Below, one piece after another: positions 7,553 through 15,659 of a stretch of 33,441 bases of DNA. Source of the DNA: Thiobacillus sp. (GTDB taxonomy: Bacteria; Pseudomonadota; Gammaproteobacteria; Burkholderiales; Thiobacillaceae). Position 1 is the first letter of the stretch. Each line of letters starts with the position of its first letter. The stretch lies in contig DYHB01000019.1 of NCBI GenBank assembly GCA_020724415.1, positions 1 through 33,441 on the forward strand, in the 5' to 3' direction. Below the pieces are notes generated by a model. That model did not search any database. It was not told the origin of the DNA and saw only the letters and a list, made by a program, of their open reading frames with translations. Made by a program: the position numbers and the translations under genes.

Positions 7553-8668
7553 TCAGTGGGTGTTGCGGGGACTGGCCGGGCCGGTGGCGGCCATGCCCTC
7601 CATGAATTCCTTGGCCGTGTCGGCCTTGAAGGATTCGGATAGTTTCTGGGCATTGCGCAACAGGGACTTGGCGAACAGGTCGCCGCCCGCGAGCTTGAGG
7701 CCGTCCCGGTCGGTGGTGTCGGCAAAGTCCGGGTAGAACATGCGTCGCCGCCGGTCCGGGTCGAACCACCAGGCATTCTTGGCGGCGTATTCATAACCGA
7801 AGGGCAGCACGGCGGCCGAGAATTCCGGTCCATCGGGATAGCCTTCGGAGCGCTCGCCCTTGCGCCCGATAAAACCGGCCTGGGCCAGTTTTTCGACGAA
7901 TCGGGTCATTTCCCGCAGATGGAGGTGCGCCACGTAAAGGTAGTGGCTGCGGCGCAGGGTCAGGGCCGCCACGCCTTCTTCGTCCACCTCCCGGGTCGGC
8001 ATTTCCGAGGCCGGCGTGCCCAAGGCGTTGACGTGGTGCATGACCAGGCCCACCGGATGGGTCAGCATGGCGGGATTGCGGCCCTCCAGGTAATTCACCA
8101 CGCTGTAGGTCAGCCTGAGGTAAGCGCTTACGCCCGTCTTCAGGCCGGCATCGGATTCCAGGCGCTTGTGCAGCTCGTACAGGTCCAGCAGCCGGTCCGC
8201 CGGCATGGGCAGCACCAGGGTGAGCAGATGCCCGTCTGGAAAGTCGCCACCCACCGCGTCATCCTCCCGGTGGGGAAAGACCCGCACGTTGTAGACCGGC
8301 TCCAGACGTTCGGTCAGCTTGCCCATCCAGGACCCGGGGTGGATGTTCTGGACGCTCTGGCCCAGCTCGGCAAATTTCTCGGCCGTGATGAGGGTCACCA
8401 TCTCGTCCCCGTCGTATGCCAGTTCCAGGGATGACAGATGGCCGGCGAACCGGTAGCGGGCCAGGTGGCCGTCCGGGTCACGCCATTCGGCCACCCAGCC
8501 CTTTTTCTGGAGCTTGAAGGATTCCCGCACCAGATCGCCGAGCAGAAAGCGGTCGGGAAGGTCGTCGGCGGATTTCACTTCGGCCGGGGTGGCCACCGGC
8601 ACGTGGACGGGGCGCTCGATGGTGGGCAGGGCGAGGAGTTTGGGGAAGACGGGGGCGGTATCGGCCAT
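7553..8668 (-). CDS. Hypothetical protein, 371 residues
   Basis: I do not recognise this protein. It has no signal peptide or membrane segment and reads as a soluble cytoplasmic protein rich in charged and aromatic residues. Notable features are the FKLQKKGWVAEWRDPDGHLARYRF stretch near residues 50-73 (strand-rich), a central helical region around 155-200, a run of histidines and tyrosines (MHHVNALG; RSHYLYVAHLHLREM) near 210-255, and an Arg-rich segment FDPDRRRRMFYPDF near 305-320. Coding is supported by uninterrupted length, normal codon usage and divergent placement against the ABC exporter. The ATG at 8668 has only a poor ribosome-binding site. It may share control with the exporter, because their starts are 188 bp apart. 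No function is proposed. Confidence 0.8.
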   Translation of the reverse strand: MADTAPVFPKLLALPTIERPVHVPVATPAEVKSADDLPDRFLLGDLVRESFKLQKKGWVAEWRDPDGHLARYRFAGHLSSLELAYDGDEMVTLITAEKFAELGQSVQNIHPGSWMGKLTERLEPVYNVRVFPHREDDAVGGDFPDGHLLTLVLPMPADRLLDLYELHKRLESDAGLKTGVSAYLRLTYSVVNYLEGRNPAMLTHPVGLVMHHVNALGTPASEMPTREVDEEGVAALTLRRSHYLYVAHLHLREMTRFVEKLAQAGFIGRKGERSEGYPDGPEFSAAVLPFGYEYAAKNAWWFDPDRRRRMFYPDFADTTDRDGLKLAGGDLFAKSLLRNAQKLSESFKADTAKEFMEGMAATGPASPRNTH

Positions 8669-8694
8669 GGCGGTTCGAAGGGTATGAATGCCAA

Positions 8695-8724
8695 TGCATA
8701 TGGGGATGCATCCTGGCGATTCAA
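8695..8724 (-). promoter_or_regulatory. Candidate promoter of the hypothetical gene
   Basis: On the minus strand TTGAAT (8724-8719) and TATGCA (8700-8695) are 18 bp apart, placing the -10 about 27 bp upstream of the ATG at 8668. The -10 overlaps a 14-bp sequence (8688-8701) that recurs with one mismatch at 12044-12057 before the adaptor gene. On the plus strand, AT-rich CTATACATAAATAAA at 8828-8842 may hold a -10 for the exporter, but no good -35 is seen. Confidence 0.3.
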
Positions 8725-8856
8725 CCGGGCAGCTTCAGTCAGGGAAGGGGTCCATGAAACGCCTGCTGCCGTCAGGTGGCGCCACTCCCTCGTCGTGCCG
8801 GCCGTGAGCATGGGCAAACGGGATGCCCTATACATAAATAAAGCGCCCTCCATGAC

Positions 8857-9576
<720 letters not shown>

Positions 9577-9577
9577 C

Positions 9578-11944
9578 ATGGGCGCCCTGCACCTGAAACT
9601 GATCCGGGACCTGTGGCAGATGCGGGGACAGGTGCTGGCCATTGCCGCCGTCATCGTGGGTGGGGTGGCCACCCTGGTGATGTCCCTGTCCACCTACGAC
9701 TCCCTGCTGGAAACCCGGGACCGGTTTTATCAGCAGTATCGGTTCGCCCATGTCTTCGTCCATCTGAAGCGGGCACCGGAGCCGGTCGCAGAGCGCATTG
9801 CCGGCCTGCCCGGCGTTGCCACGGTCCAGGTCGGCGTCCTGGCGGTGGTGAAACTGGAAGTGGCGGGCTTCCAGGACCCGGTGACCGGATTGCTTTCCTC
9901 CCTGCCGGATACCGGCCCGCCGGTACTCAATGGCCTGCATCTGAAGCAGGGCCGCTGGCTGCAGCCCTACAGCGGGGATGAGGTGCTGGTGGCCGATACC
10001 TTCGCCGATGCCCATGGCCTGCGGCCTGGCGACCGGCTGGCGGCCATCATCAACGGCAAGCGCAAGCCCCTGACCATCGTGGGCGTGGCCCTGTCGCCGG
10101 AATATGTCTATCAGATCGCACCGGGCGCCATGTTCCCGGATTTCGAACGCTACGGGGTGCTCTGGATGGGACGGGATGCCCTGGCCGCAGCCTATGACAT
10201 GGCGGGCGCCTTCAACAGCCTGACCCTGGAGCTGGCGCGGGGGGGCCGGGAGAAGGAGGTGATCGTCCAGGTGGACCGACTGTTGGCGGCCTATGGGGGT
10301 GTCGGCGCCCACGGTCGGGCCGACCAGCTCTCCAACCGTTTCCTGGCCGAGGAGTTCAAGCAGCTCAAGACCACGGCCACGGTATTCCCGGCCATCTTCC
10401 TGGGCGTGGCCGCCTTTCTGCTGAACGTGGTGATTTCCAGGCTGATCGCCACCCAGCGGGAACAGATCGCCATACTGAAGGCCTTCGGCTACGGCAACCT
10501 GGCCATTGGCGGCCACTATGTGGGCATGGTCCTGGTCATCACCCTCATCGGCGTGGCGGGAGGCGTGGCCCTGGGCCTCTGGTTCGGCCACGGCCTGGCC
10601 AACGTGTACATGGATTTCTACCGCTTTCCCAGCCTTGAATACGTGCTGGATCCCCGGGTGGTACTGGTGGCCCTGGCCGTCTCCTGCCTGGCCTCCGTGT
10701 CCGGCACCCTGTTCGCCGTGGGCCGGGCCACCCGCCTGCCGGCCGCCGAGGGTATGCGCCCGGAAACCCCGATGGCCTACCGGGCCACCGTGCTGGAACG
10801 GATGGGGCTGCAGCGCTGGCTGAGGCAGCCCAGCCGGATGATCCTGCGCCACATCGAACGCCGGCCGGTGAAATCCCTCCTCACCGTCCTGGGCATTGCC
10901 TGCGCCGGCGGCCTGATGATGGTGGGCAACTACCAGCGCGGCGCCATCGACTTCATGGTGGACCTGCAATTCCGCCATGCCGCCCGGGAGGACCTGATGG
11001 TGGCCTTCGTGGAGCCCACCGGGTCCCGGGCCCTGCACGAACTGGCCAGCCTGCCCGGGGTGCGTCGGGTGGAAGGATTCCGGGACGTGCTGGTGATCCT
11101 GCGCCATGGCCATCGTGAATATCGTCATGCCCTGTTCGGCATCCAGCCCGACAGCGTGCTGCACCGGGTCCTGGACCGCCGCATGGAACCCGTGCAGGTA
11201 CCGCCCGATGGCGTCATCCTGACTGACCACCTGGCCGAGAAGATCCTCCGGGTCCGTCCCGGGGACCGGCTGACGGTGGAGGTGCTGGAAGGTCATCGAC
11301 CCGTGCGGGAGGTGCCCGTGCTGGGCATCACCCGGCAATACCTGGGCGTGTCGGCCTACATGTCCCGGGATGCCCTGAACGCCCTGTTGCGGGAAGGTGA
11401 CGTGGTCTCGGGCGCCTACCTCTCCCACGACCAGGACAGCCAGCAGGCCCTCTATGACCAGCTCCATGCCCGGCCCCGGATATTGGGCATGGTGGCCAAT
11501 GCCTCGGCAGTACGCAGCTTCTACGCCACCATGGGCGAGTTCGTCCTGTTCTTCAACATGGTGGCCACCCTGCTGGCCGGCAGCATCGCCTTTGGCGTGG
11601 TCTACAACAGCGCCCGCATCGCCCTGTCCGAACGCAGCCGGGAACTGGCCAGCCTGCGGGTACTGGGCTTCAGCCATGGCGAGATCGCCTACATCCTGCT
11701 GGGCGAACTGGCGGTCCTGACCCTGGCCGCCATCCCGCTGGGCTTCCTGGTGGGTACCGGCCTGTGCGGCCTGCTGGTGCTGGTGTTCGAGTCGGACCTC
11801 TATCGCCTGCCCCTGGTGATCGAACCCTACAACTACGCCCTGGGCGCCACCGTGGTCGCCTTGTCCGCCCTGGTCTCCGGGCTGCTGGTCTGGTACCGGC
11901 TGGGCCACCTGGACCTGGTGGGCGCCCTGAAAATGCGGGAATGA
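9578..11944 (+). CDS. ABC exporter permease with duplicated FtsX domains
   Basis: This 788-residue inner-membrane permease has an N-terminal helix (about residues 14-36), a large periplasmic region, then a first FtsX block of three helices (about 265-390, containing ATVFPAIFLGVAAFLLN and REQIAILKAFGYG). A second copy follows: one helix near 430-450 (SLLTVLGIACAGGLMMVG), a second periplasmic domain, and a final three-helix block (about 645-780, containing SERSRELASLRVLGFS). The double layout resembles the LolC/E-related, 8-helix permeases rather than 4-helix MacB. The paired coupling-helix motifs (REQIAILKAFGY and RELASLRVLGF) should contact the ATPase encoded 1 bp upstream. With the downstream HlyD-type adaptor it likely exports a substrate from the membrane or periplasm; nothing shows which. 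Confidence 0.93.
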   Translation: MGALHLKLIRDLWQMRGQVLAIAAVIVGGVATLVMSLSTYDSLLETRDRFYQQYRFAHVFVHLKRAPEPVAERIAGLPGVATVQVGVLAVVKLEVAGFQDPVTGLLSSLPDTGPPVLNGLHLKQGRWLQPYSGDEVLVADTFADAHGLRPGDRLAAIINGKRKPLTIVGVALSPEYVYQIAPGAMFPDFERYGVLWMGRDALAAAYDMAGAFNSLTLELARGGREKEVIVQVDRLLAAYGGVGAHGRADQLSNRFLAEEFKQLKTTATVFPAIFLGVAAFLLNVVISRLIATQREQIAILKAFGYGNLAIGGHYVGMVLVITLIGVAGGVALGLWFGHGLANVYMDFYRFPSLEYVLDPRVVLVALAVSCLASVSGTLFAVGRATRLPAAEGMRPETPMAYRATVLERMGLQRWLRQPSRMILRHIERRPVKSLLTVLGIACAGGLMMVGNYQRGAIDFMVDLQFRHAAREDLMVAFVEPTGSRALHELASLPGVRRVEGFRDVLVILRHGHREYRHALFGIQPDSVLHRVLDRRMEPVQVPPDGVILTDHLAEKILRVRPGDRLTVEVLEGHRPVREVPVLGITRQYLGVSAYMSRDALNALLREGDVVSGAYLSHDQDSQQALYDQLHARPRILGMVANASAVRSFYATMGEFVLFFNMVATLLAGSIAFGVVYNSARIALSERSRELASLRVLGFSHGEIAYILLGELAVLTLAAIPLGFLVGTGLCGLLVLVFESDLYRLPLVIEPYNYALGATVVALSALVSGLLVWYRLGHLDLVGALKMRE

Positions 11945-11951
11945 ACGCTGT

Positions 11952-11973
11952 GGGGCCGGCTTCAACCGGCCAG
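11952..11973. repeat. REP-like palindrome, copy 1
   Basis: GGCCGG (11954-11959) and CCGGCC (11966-11971) form a hairpin with loop CTTCAA, preceded by TGGG. The element lies 9 bp after the permease stop. The same TGTGGGGCCGGCTTC-type sequence recurs at 30555-30576 and in reverse at 30631-30656. It resembles the GTGGGAGCGGCTTCAGCC-type REP palindromes known from other proteobacteria. Confidence 0.7.
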
Positions 11974-11993
11974 GTGCCCAGGCAGGAGTAGCC

Positions 11994-12071
11994 ATGACGA
12001 CCGAGCGCTTCACCGCCAGGAAGGCATGGAAACGAAGCCATGGATATGCGTTGGCATCTATTTTGAAATGA
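11994..12071 (+). CDS. Possible 25-residue small ORF
   Basis: ATG 11994 is preceded by AGGAG with 5 bases between, a better ribosome-binding site than most genes here. It reads 25 codons to TGA at 12069-12071. The peptide is basic (RFTARKAWKRSHGYAL) and matches nothing I know. It lies in the 224-bp gap between the permease and adaptor genes and could be a leader peptide or chance. The rest of the gap holds an 11-bp direct repeat just before the adaptor gene. Confidence 0.2.
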   Translation: MTTERFTARKAWKRSHGYALASILK

Positions 12072-12132
12072 ACAATGGTGTGGTGCGGGCTGGGCCACGA
12101 AGGCATAGACCGGCACTGCCCCAACCGCGAAG

Positions 12133-12156
12133 CGAGAACCGACACCGAGAACCGAC
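12133..12156. repeat. 11-bp direct repeat before the adaptor gene
   Basis: CGAGAACCGAC occurs at 12133-12143 and 12146-12156, offset 13 bp, ending 12 bp before the adaptor ATG. It flanks the ribosome-binding site (AGGATG) and could be a binding site or simple sequence slippage. Confidence 0.5.
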
Positions 12157-12168
12157 TAGGATGAAACC

Positions 12169-13368
12169 ATGACACGCGGACGCATCCCACTGATCCTCCT
12201 CGCCCTGGCCCTGGCAGCCGCCCTGGCCTACGGCTTCATGCCCAGAGCAGTGCCGGTGGACACCGTGGCGGTGTCCCGGGGTGACTTGGCCGTGACCCTG
12301 GAGGAAGAAGGCAAGACCCGGGTCCGGGAACGCTACCGGGTATCCGCCCCGGTGTCCGGCTATGTCCGGCGCATCGACCTGAAAGCGGGTGACCCGGTCC
12401 AGGCCGGCCAGGCCCTGGCGGTCCTGGAACCCTCCCGTTCGGATGCCCTGGACCCACGCAGCCGGGCCCAGGCCCAGGCCCGGATCAGCGCCGCCCAGGC
12501 CGCTCTCCGGGGCGCCCGGGAGCAGGCCGCGGCTGCCACTGCCGGCGCCGACCTGGCAGCCCAGGAACTGGCCCGGGCCCAGGCCCTGAGCGATCGGGAG
12601 TTCGTGTCCCGGGCCACGGTGGACCAGGCCCGGACCGCCCAGGAGCGGGCTCAGGCTGCCCGCAATGCCGCCGAGCAGGCCGTCAACGTGGCTCGATACG
12701 ACCTGGAAGCCGCCCGTGCCCTGCTCCATCGAGCAGGCGCCGGCACCGCGTCCGATCCCACTGCAAGGGTGACCGTGACCGCCCCCGTGACCGGCCGGGT
12801 GCTGGCAATCCATCACGAGAGCGAGGGTGCCGTGCCGGCCGGCCAGCCCCTGCTGGACGTAGGCAATCCCGACTCCCTGGAAGTGGTGGTGGATGTCCTC
12901 TCCACCGGGGCGGTGAAGCTGGCCCCGGGCACTAGGATCCACCTGGACCGCTGGGGCGGCGAAGGCCGTCTGGAAGGCCGGGTACGGGTGGTGGAACCGG
13001 CCGGGTTTACCAAGATATCCGCCCTGGGCGTCGAAGAGCAGCGGGTCCGGGTCATCGTCGACATCGTCTCGCCCCAAGCCGACTGGGCCCGGCTGGGCGA
13101 CGGCTACCGGGTAGAGGCCGCCTTCGTGATATGGGAGGGTCGCGATGTCCTGATCGCCCCCACCAGCGCCCTGTTTAGGCACGGCGAAGGCTGGGCGGTG
13201 TTCGTGGTCGACGACGGCCGGGCCCGGCTCACGCCGGTCCGGGTGGGTCAGCGCAACGGCCTCCAGTTCCAGGCGCTGGAAGGCCTGGCAGAAGGCCAGA
13301 CCGTCATCACCCACCCGGACGACAAGGTGGGCGAGGGGATCAAGGTCAGGTCCCGGTCAGGTGCCTGA
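12169..13368 (+). CDS. HlyD-family periplasmic adaptor of the ABC exporter
   Basis: This 399-residue membrane-fusion protein has one N-terminal hydrophobic segment (residues 7-22, IPLILLALALAAALAYGF), so it is anchored in the inner membrane with the bulk in the periplasm. It has a first lipoyl half (RVSAPVSGYVRRIDLKAGD), a long Ala/Gln/Arg-rich alpha-helical hairpin (about residues 95-185), the second lipoyl half (VTAPVTGRVLAIHHESEG), then beta-barrel and membrane-proximal domains. It should bridge the FtsX-type permease to an outer-membrane factor, which is not encoded in the window. The start follows an AGGA element. A 224-bp gap from the permease gene is long for an operon and leaves room for its own promoter. 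It converges on the SDR gene 11 bp downstream. Confidence 0.92.
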   Translation: MTRGRIPLILLALALAAALAYGFMPRAVPVDTVAVSRGDLAVTLEEEGKTRVRERYRVSAPVSGYVRRIDLKAGDPVQAGQALAVLEPSRSDALDPRSRAQAQARISAAQAALRGAREQAAAATAGADLAAQELARAQALSDREFVSRATVDQARTAQERAQAARNAAEQAVNVARYDLEAARALLHRAGAGTASDPTARVTVTAPVTGRVLAIHHESEGAVPAGQPLLDVGNPDSLEVVVDVLSTGAVKLAPGTRIHLDRWGGEGRLEGRVRVVEPAGFTKISALGVEEQRVRVIVDIVSPQADWARLGDGYRVEAAFVIWEGRDVLIAPTSALFRHGEGWAVFVVDDGRARLTPVRVGQRNGLQFQALEGLAEGQTVITHPDDKVGEGIKVRSRSGA

Positions 13369-13378
13369 GGGACTGACC
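13344..13378. terminator. Hairpin overlapping the adaptor stop, possible shared terminator
   Basis: GGTCAGGTCCC (13344-13354) pairs with GGGACTGACC (13369-13378) as a 10-bp stem with one bulged base. It lies between the convergent adaptor and SDR genes and is followed by TT only, so termination is possible but weakly supported. Confidence 0.35.
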
Positions 13379-13379
13379 T

Positions 13380-14219
13380 TCAGCGTTTGCCGCCGCCCGA
13401 GGCCCGGGCCAGGACCCAGTCCATGGCCCGGACGGGGAGCAGGCGGCGCAGCCACCAGAAGGCCACGGCGGGGACGGTGACCGGGTAACGGGGCCGGGGC
13501 CGGGGGCTTTCCAGGGCGTGGATGACCTTGGCCAGGACGGCATCGGGGCCGAGGGTGAAGGGGGCGGCGGGGCCCGGGGTGTTCAGGCGGGCCATCTGGC
13601 CTTCGTACTGGGCCCGGTGCAGGCTGTGTTCCCAGTCGATGTGCTTGTTGAAGGGGGCCACGCAGTTGTCCCGGAACCGGCTCAGGATGGGGCCGGGTTC
13701 GATCAGGCTGACCTGGATGCCGGTGCCGCGCAGTTCCAGGCGCAGGGTGTCGGTGATGCCTTCCAGGGCGAACTTGACCGCGTTGTAGGCGCCCCGGTAG
13801 GGGAAGGCGGCGTAGCCCAGGACCGAGCTGTTCATGAGGATGCGGCCTTCGCCCTGGCGGCGCATGACGGGCAGGATGCGGTTGGTGAGTTCCACCCAGC
13901 CGAACAGGTTGGTTTCGAATTGTTCCCGCAGGGCAGCCCGGGGCAGGTCTTCCACGGCGCCCACCTGGCCGTAGCCGCCGTTGTTGAACAGGGCGTCCAG
14001 GCCGCCGCCGGTGCGCTTGAAGGTTTCCGCCACGGCCAGGCGGATGGATTCGGAATCGTTCAGGTCCAGCAGGTAGCTTTCCAGGCCTTCATCGTTCAGG
14101 CGCTGCACGTCCGCTGGAGTGCGGGCGGTGGCGAACACGCGCCAGCCCCGGGCGGCCAGGCCCCGGGCCACGGCCAGGCCGATGCCCGAGGAGCAGCCGG
14201 TGATCAGGATGGTTTTCAT
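13380..14219 (-). CDS. Short-chain dehydrogenase/reductase
   Basis: This 279-residue classical SDR uses NAD(P)H to reduce or oxidise a carbonyl/alcohol. It shows the cofactor motif TGCSSGIG (7-14), the structural NNGG (79-82, usually NNAG), and the catalytic Ser131/Ser132, Tyr145 and Lys149 in YNAVK. Arg33 in the TAR segment after beta-2 suggests NADP preference (inference). A C-terminal extension containing FWWLRRLLPVRAMDWVL is amphipathic to hydrophobic and could touch the membrane. Its ATG overlaps the stop of the methyltransferase gene by 4 bp, so it is the last gene of the RND-MlaF-methyltransferase run. The substrate is not identifiable. Confidence 0.92.
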   Translation of the reverse strand: MKTILITGCSSGIGLAVARGLAARGWRVFATARTPADVQRLNDEGLESYLLDLNDSESIRLAVAETFKRTGGGLDALFNNGGYGQVGAVEDLPRAALREQFETNLFGWVELTNRILPVMRRQGEGRILMNSSVLGYAAFPYRGAYNAVKFALEGITDTLRLELRGTGIQVSLIEPGPILSRFRDNCVAPFNKHIDWEHSLHRAQYEGQMARLNTPGPAAPFTLGPDAVLAKVIHALESPRPRPRYPVTVPAVAFWWLRRLLPVRAMDWVLARASGGGKR

Positions 14220-14848
14220 GGGGTGGTTGTGTGGGGGACGGCTGGCGGGGCCGTGGGTCGCTGGGCGATGAGGGTGTCGAACACCTTCACCGTGTCGCCG
14301 GGGGCCGGGAAGACGTCATGGGATTCGGCCAGCACGGTCCAGCCGGGCAGTGCAGCCTTGAGGGCGCCCCGGGGCAGCAGGCAGAAGTGGTCCGGCTCGA
14401 ACATGCCCAGGAAGGTGGTGCCCTCGGTCAGCACGTTCAGCGCCAGCCGGCCGCCGGGCCGGACGTGGGCAGCCATGTCGGCCAGCAGGATGCGGGCGGT
14501 GGCCTCGGGCAGGAACATGAGCAGGCCGATGCAGGCGATGCTGTCGAAGTCGCGTTCCAGGCGGTAGTGGGCCAGGTCGACGGCGTGGGCGTCGATGGCC
14601 AGGCGTTCCGTCAGGGCGCTCTCCCGGATGCGGGCAATGGCGGCCGGGCTGCCGTCCAGGGCGGTCACCGTGCAACCGTTGCGGGCTGCGGCGAGGGCCA
14701 GGTTGCCCAGGCCGCAGCCCAGGTCCAGGAGTTCGCCGTCCAGATGGGGCAGGGCCAGTTGCTCGAAGGGGTTGAGCTGGAATTGCCCCGATGCCGCCTG
14801 TTGCTGGAACTGGGTGTCGAAGAACCGTACGGCGTGGCGATGGTGCAC
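14216..14848 (-). CDS. Class I SAM-dependent methyltransferase
   Basis: This 210-residue protein has motif I LLDLGCGLGN (about 40-49), the acidic end of beta-2 in VTALDGSP (about 60-67) and the post-II segment AHAVDLAHY, which together form a SAM-binding Rossmann fold of the TehB/UbiG-like type. The acceptor substrate is unknown. The start is GTG 14848, 10 bp after the MlaF-type gene, with a weak GGGA upstream. The protein overlaps the SDR start by ATGA. Its position at the end of an export operon could mean it modifies an exported compound or a membrane lipid, but that is inference. Confidence 0.88.
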   Translation of the reverse strand: MHHRHAVRFFDTQFQQQAASGQFQLNPFEQLALPHLDGELLDLGCGLGNLALAAARNGCTVTALDGSPAAIARIRESALTERLAIDAHAVDLAHYRLERDFDSIACIGLLMFLPEATARILLADMAAHVRPGGRLALNVLTEGTTFLGMFEPDHFCLLPRGALKAALPGWTVLAESHDVFPAPGDTVKVFDTLIAQRPTAPPAVPHTTTP

Positions 14849-14858
14849 GGCAATCCCG

Positions 14859-15659
14859 TCAGGCCAGGGCGAAGTCGGCAGGCAACGGACGCCGGGCGGG
14901 GTAGCGGAAGGCTACCGGGCCCTGGGGCAGGGCATGGATGAACTGGTCCACGAAGGGGTCCCGGGAGGCCTGGATTTCGGCCACCGGGCCGCCGGCCACC
15001 ACCTTGCCGCCGTCGATGAAATAGGCGTAGTCGGCAATCTTGAGGGATTCCGAGACATCGTAGGTGACCACGATGGAGGTGGTCTGGAGGGCGTCGTTGA
15101 GACGCCGGATCAGGTTGGCGATGACGTTGAGGGAGATGGGGTCCAGGCCGGAGAAGGGTTCGTCATAGACCGCCAGCAGGGGGTCCAGGACGATGGCCCG
15201 GGCCAGGGCCACCCGCCGGGCCATGCCGCCGGAGAGCTCGCCCGGCATCAGTCCGTGGGCGCCTCGCAGGCCCACGGCGTGGAGTTTCATGAGCACCAGG
15301 TCGCGGATCATGTCTTCCGGCAGGTCGGTGTGCTCCCGCAGGGGGAAGGCCAGGTTCTCGTACACGCTCAGGTCGGTGAACAGGCCGCTTTCCTGGAACA
15401 TGCGGCCGATTTCCCGGCGCAGGCGGTACAGCTCGGTGTTGTTGAGCTCGTGCACCACCCGGCCATCCAGGCGGACATGACCGGCCGCAGGGCGGGCCTG
15501 GCCGCCGATGAGGCGGAGCAGGGTGGTCTTGCCGCAGCCGCTGGCACCCAGGATGGCGGTCACCTTGCCCCGGGGGATGTCCAGGTGGATGCCGTCCAGC
15601 ACCACCCGTTCGCCATAGGCGAATTTCAGGTCACGGATTTCGATCAGGGTGTCGGTCAT
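14859..15659 (-). CDS. mlaF: MlaF-type ABC ATPase with Tyr at the H-loop
   Basis: This 266-residue ATPase of the MlaF family normally drives phospholipid transport between membranes together with MlaE, MlaD and MlaB. It has Walker A GASGCGKTT (38-46), Q-loop FQESGLF (89-94), signature LSGGM (142-146) and Walker B LAVYDEP (162-168). The C-terminal tail (QGPVAFRYPA) is the MlaF-specific extension that in E. coli binds MlaB. The H-loop histidine is replaced by Tyr200 (VVTYDVSESL); whether that is normal for this clade I cannot verify. I chose ATG 15659 because AGGAG lies 7 bases upstream; the frame extends 11 codons further. The ATG overlaps the RND stop by 4 bp. No mlaE, mlaD or mlaB is next to it. 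Confidence 0.88.
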   Translation of the reverse strand: MTDTLIEIRDLKFAYGERVVLDGIHLDIPRGKVTAILGASGCGKTTLLRLIGGQARPAAGHVRLDGRVVHELNNTELYRLRREIGRMFQESGLFTDLSVYENLAFPLREHTDLPEDMIRDLVLMKLHAVGLRGAHGLMPGELSGGMARRVALARAIVLDPLLAVYDEPFSGLDPISLNVIANLIRRLNDALQTTSIVVTYDVSESLKIADYAYFIDGGKVVAGGPVAEIQASRDPFVDQFIHALPQGPVAFRYPARRPLPADFALA

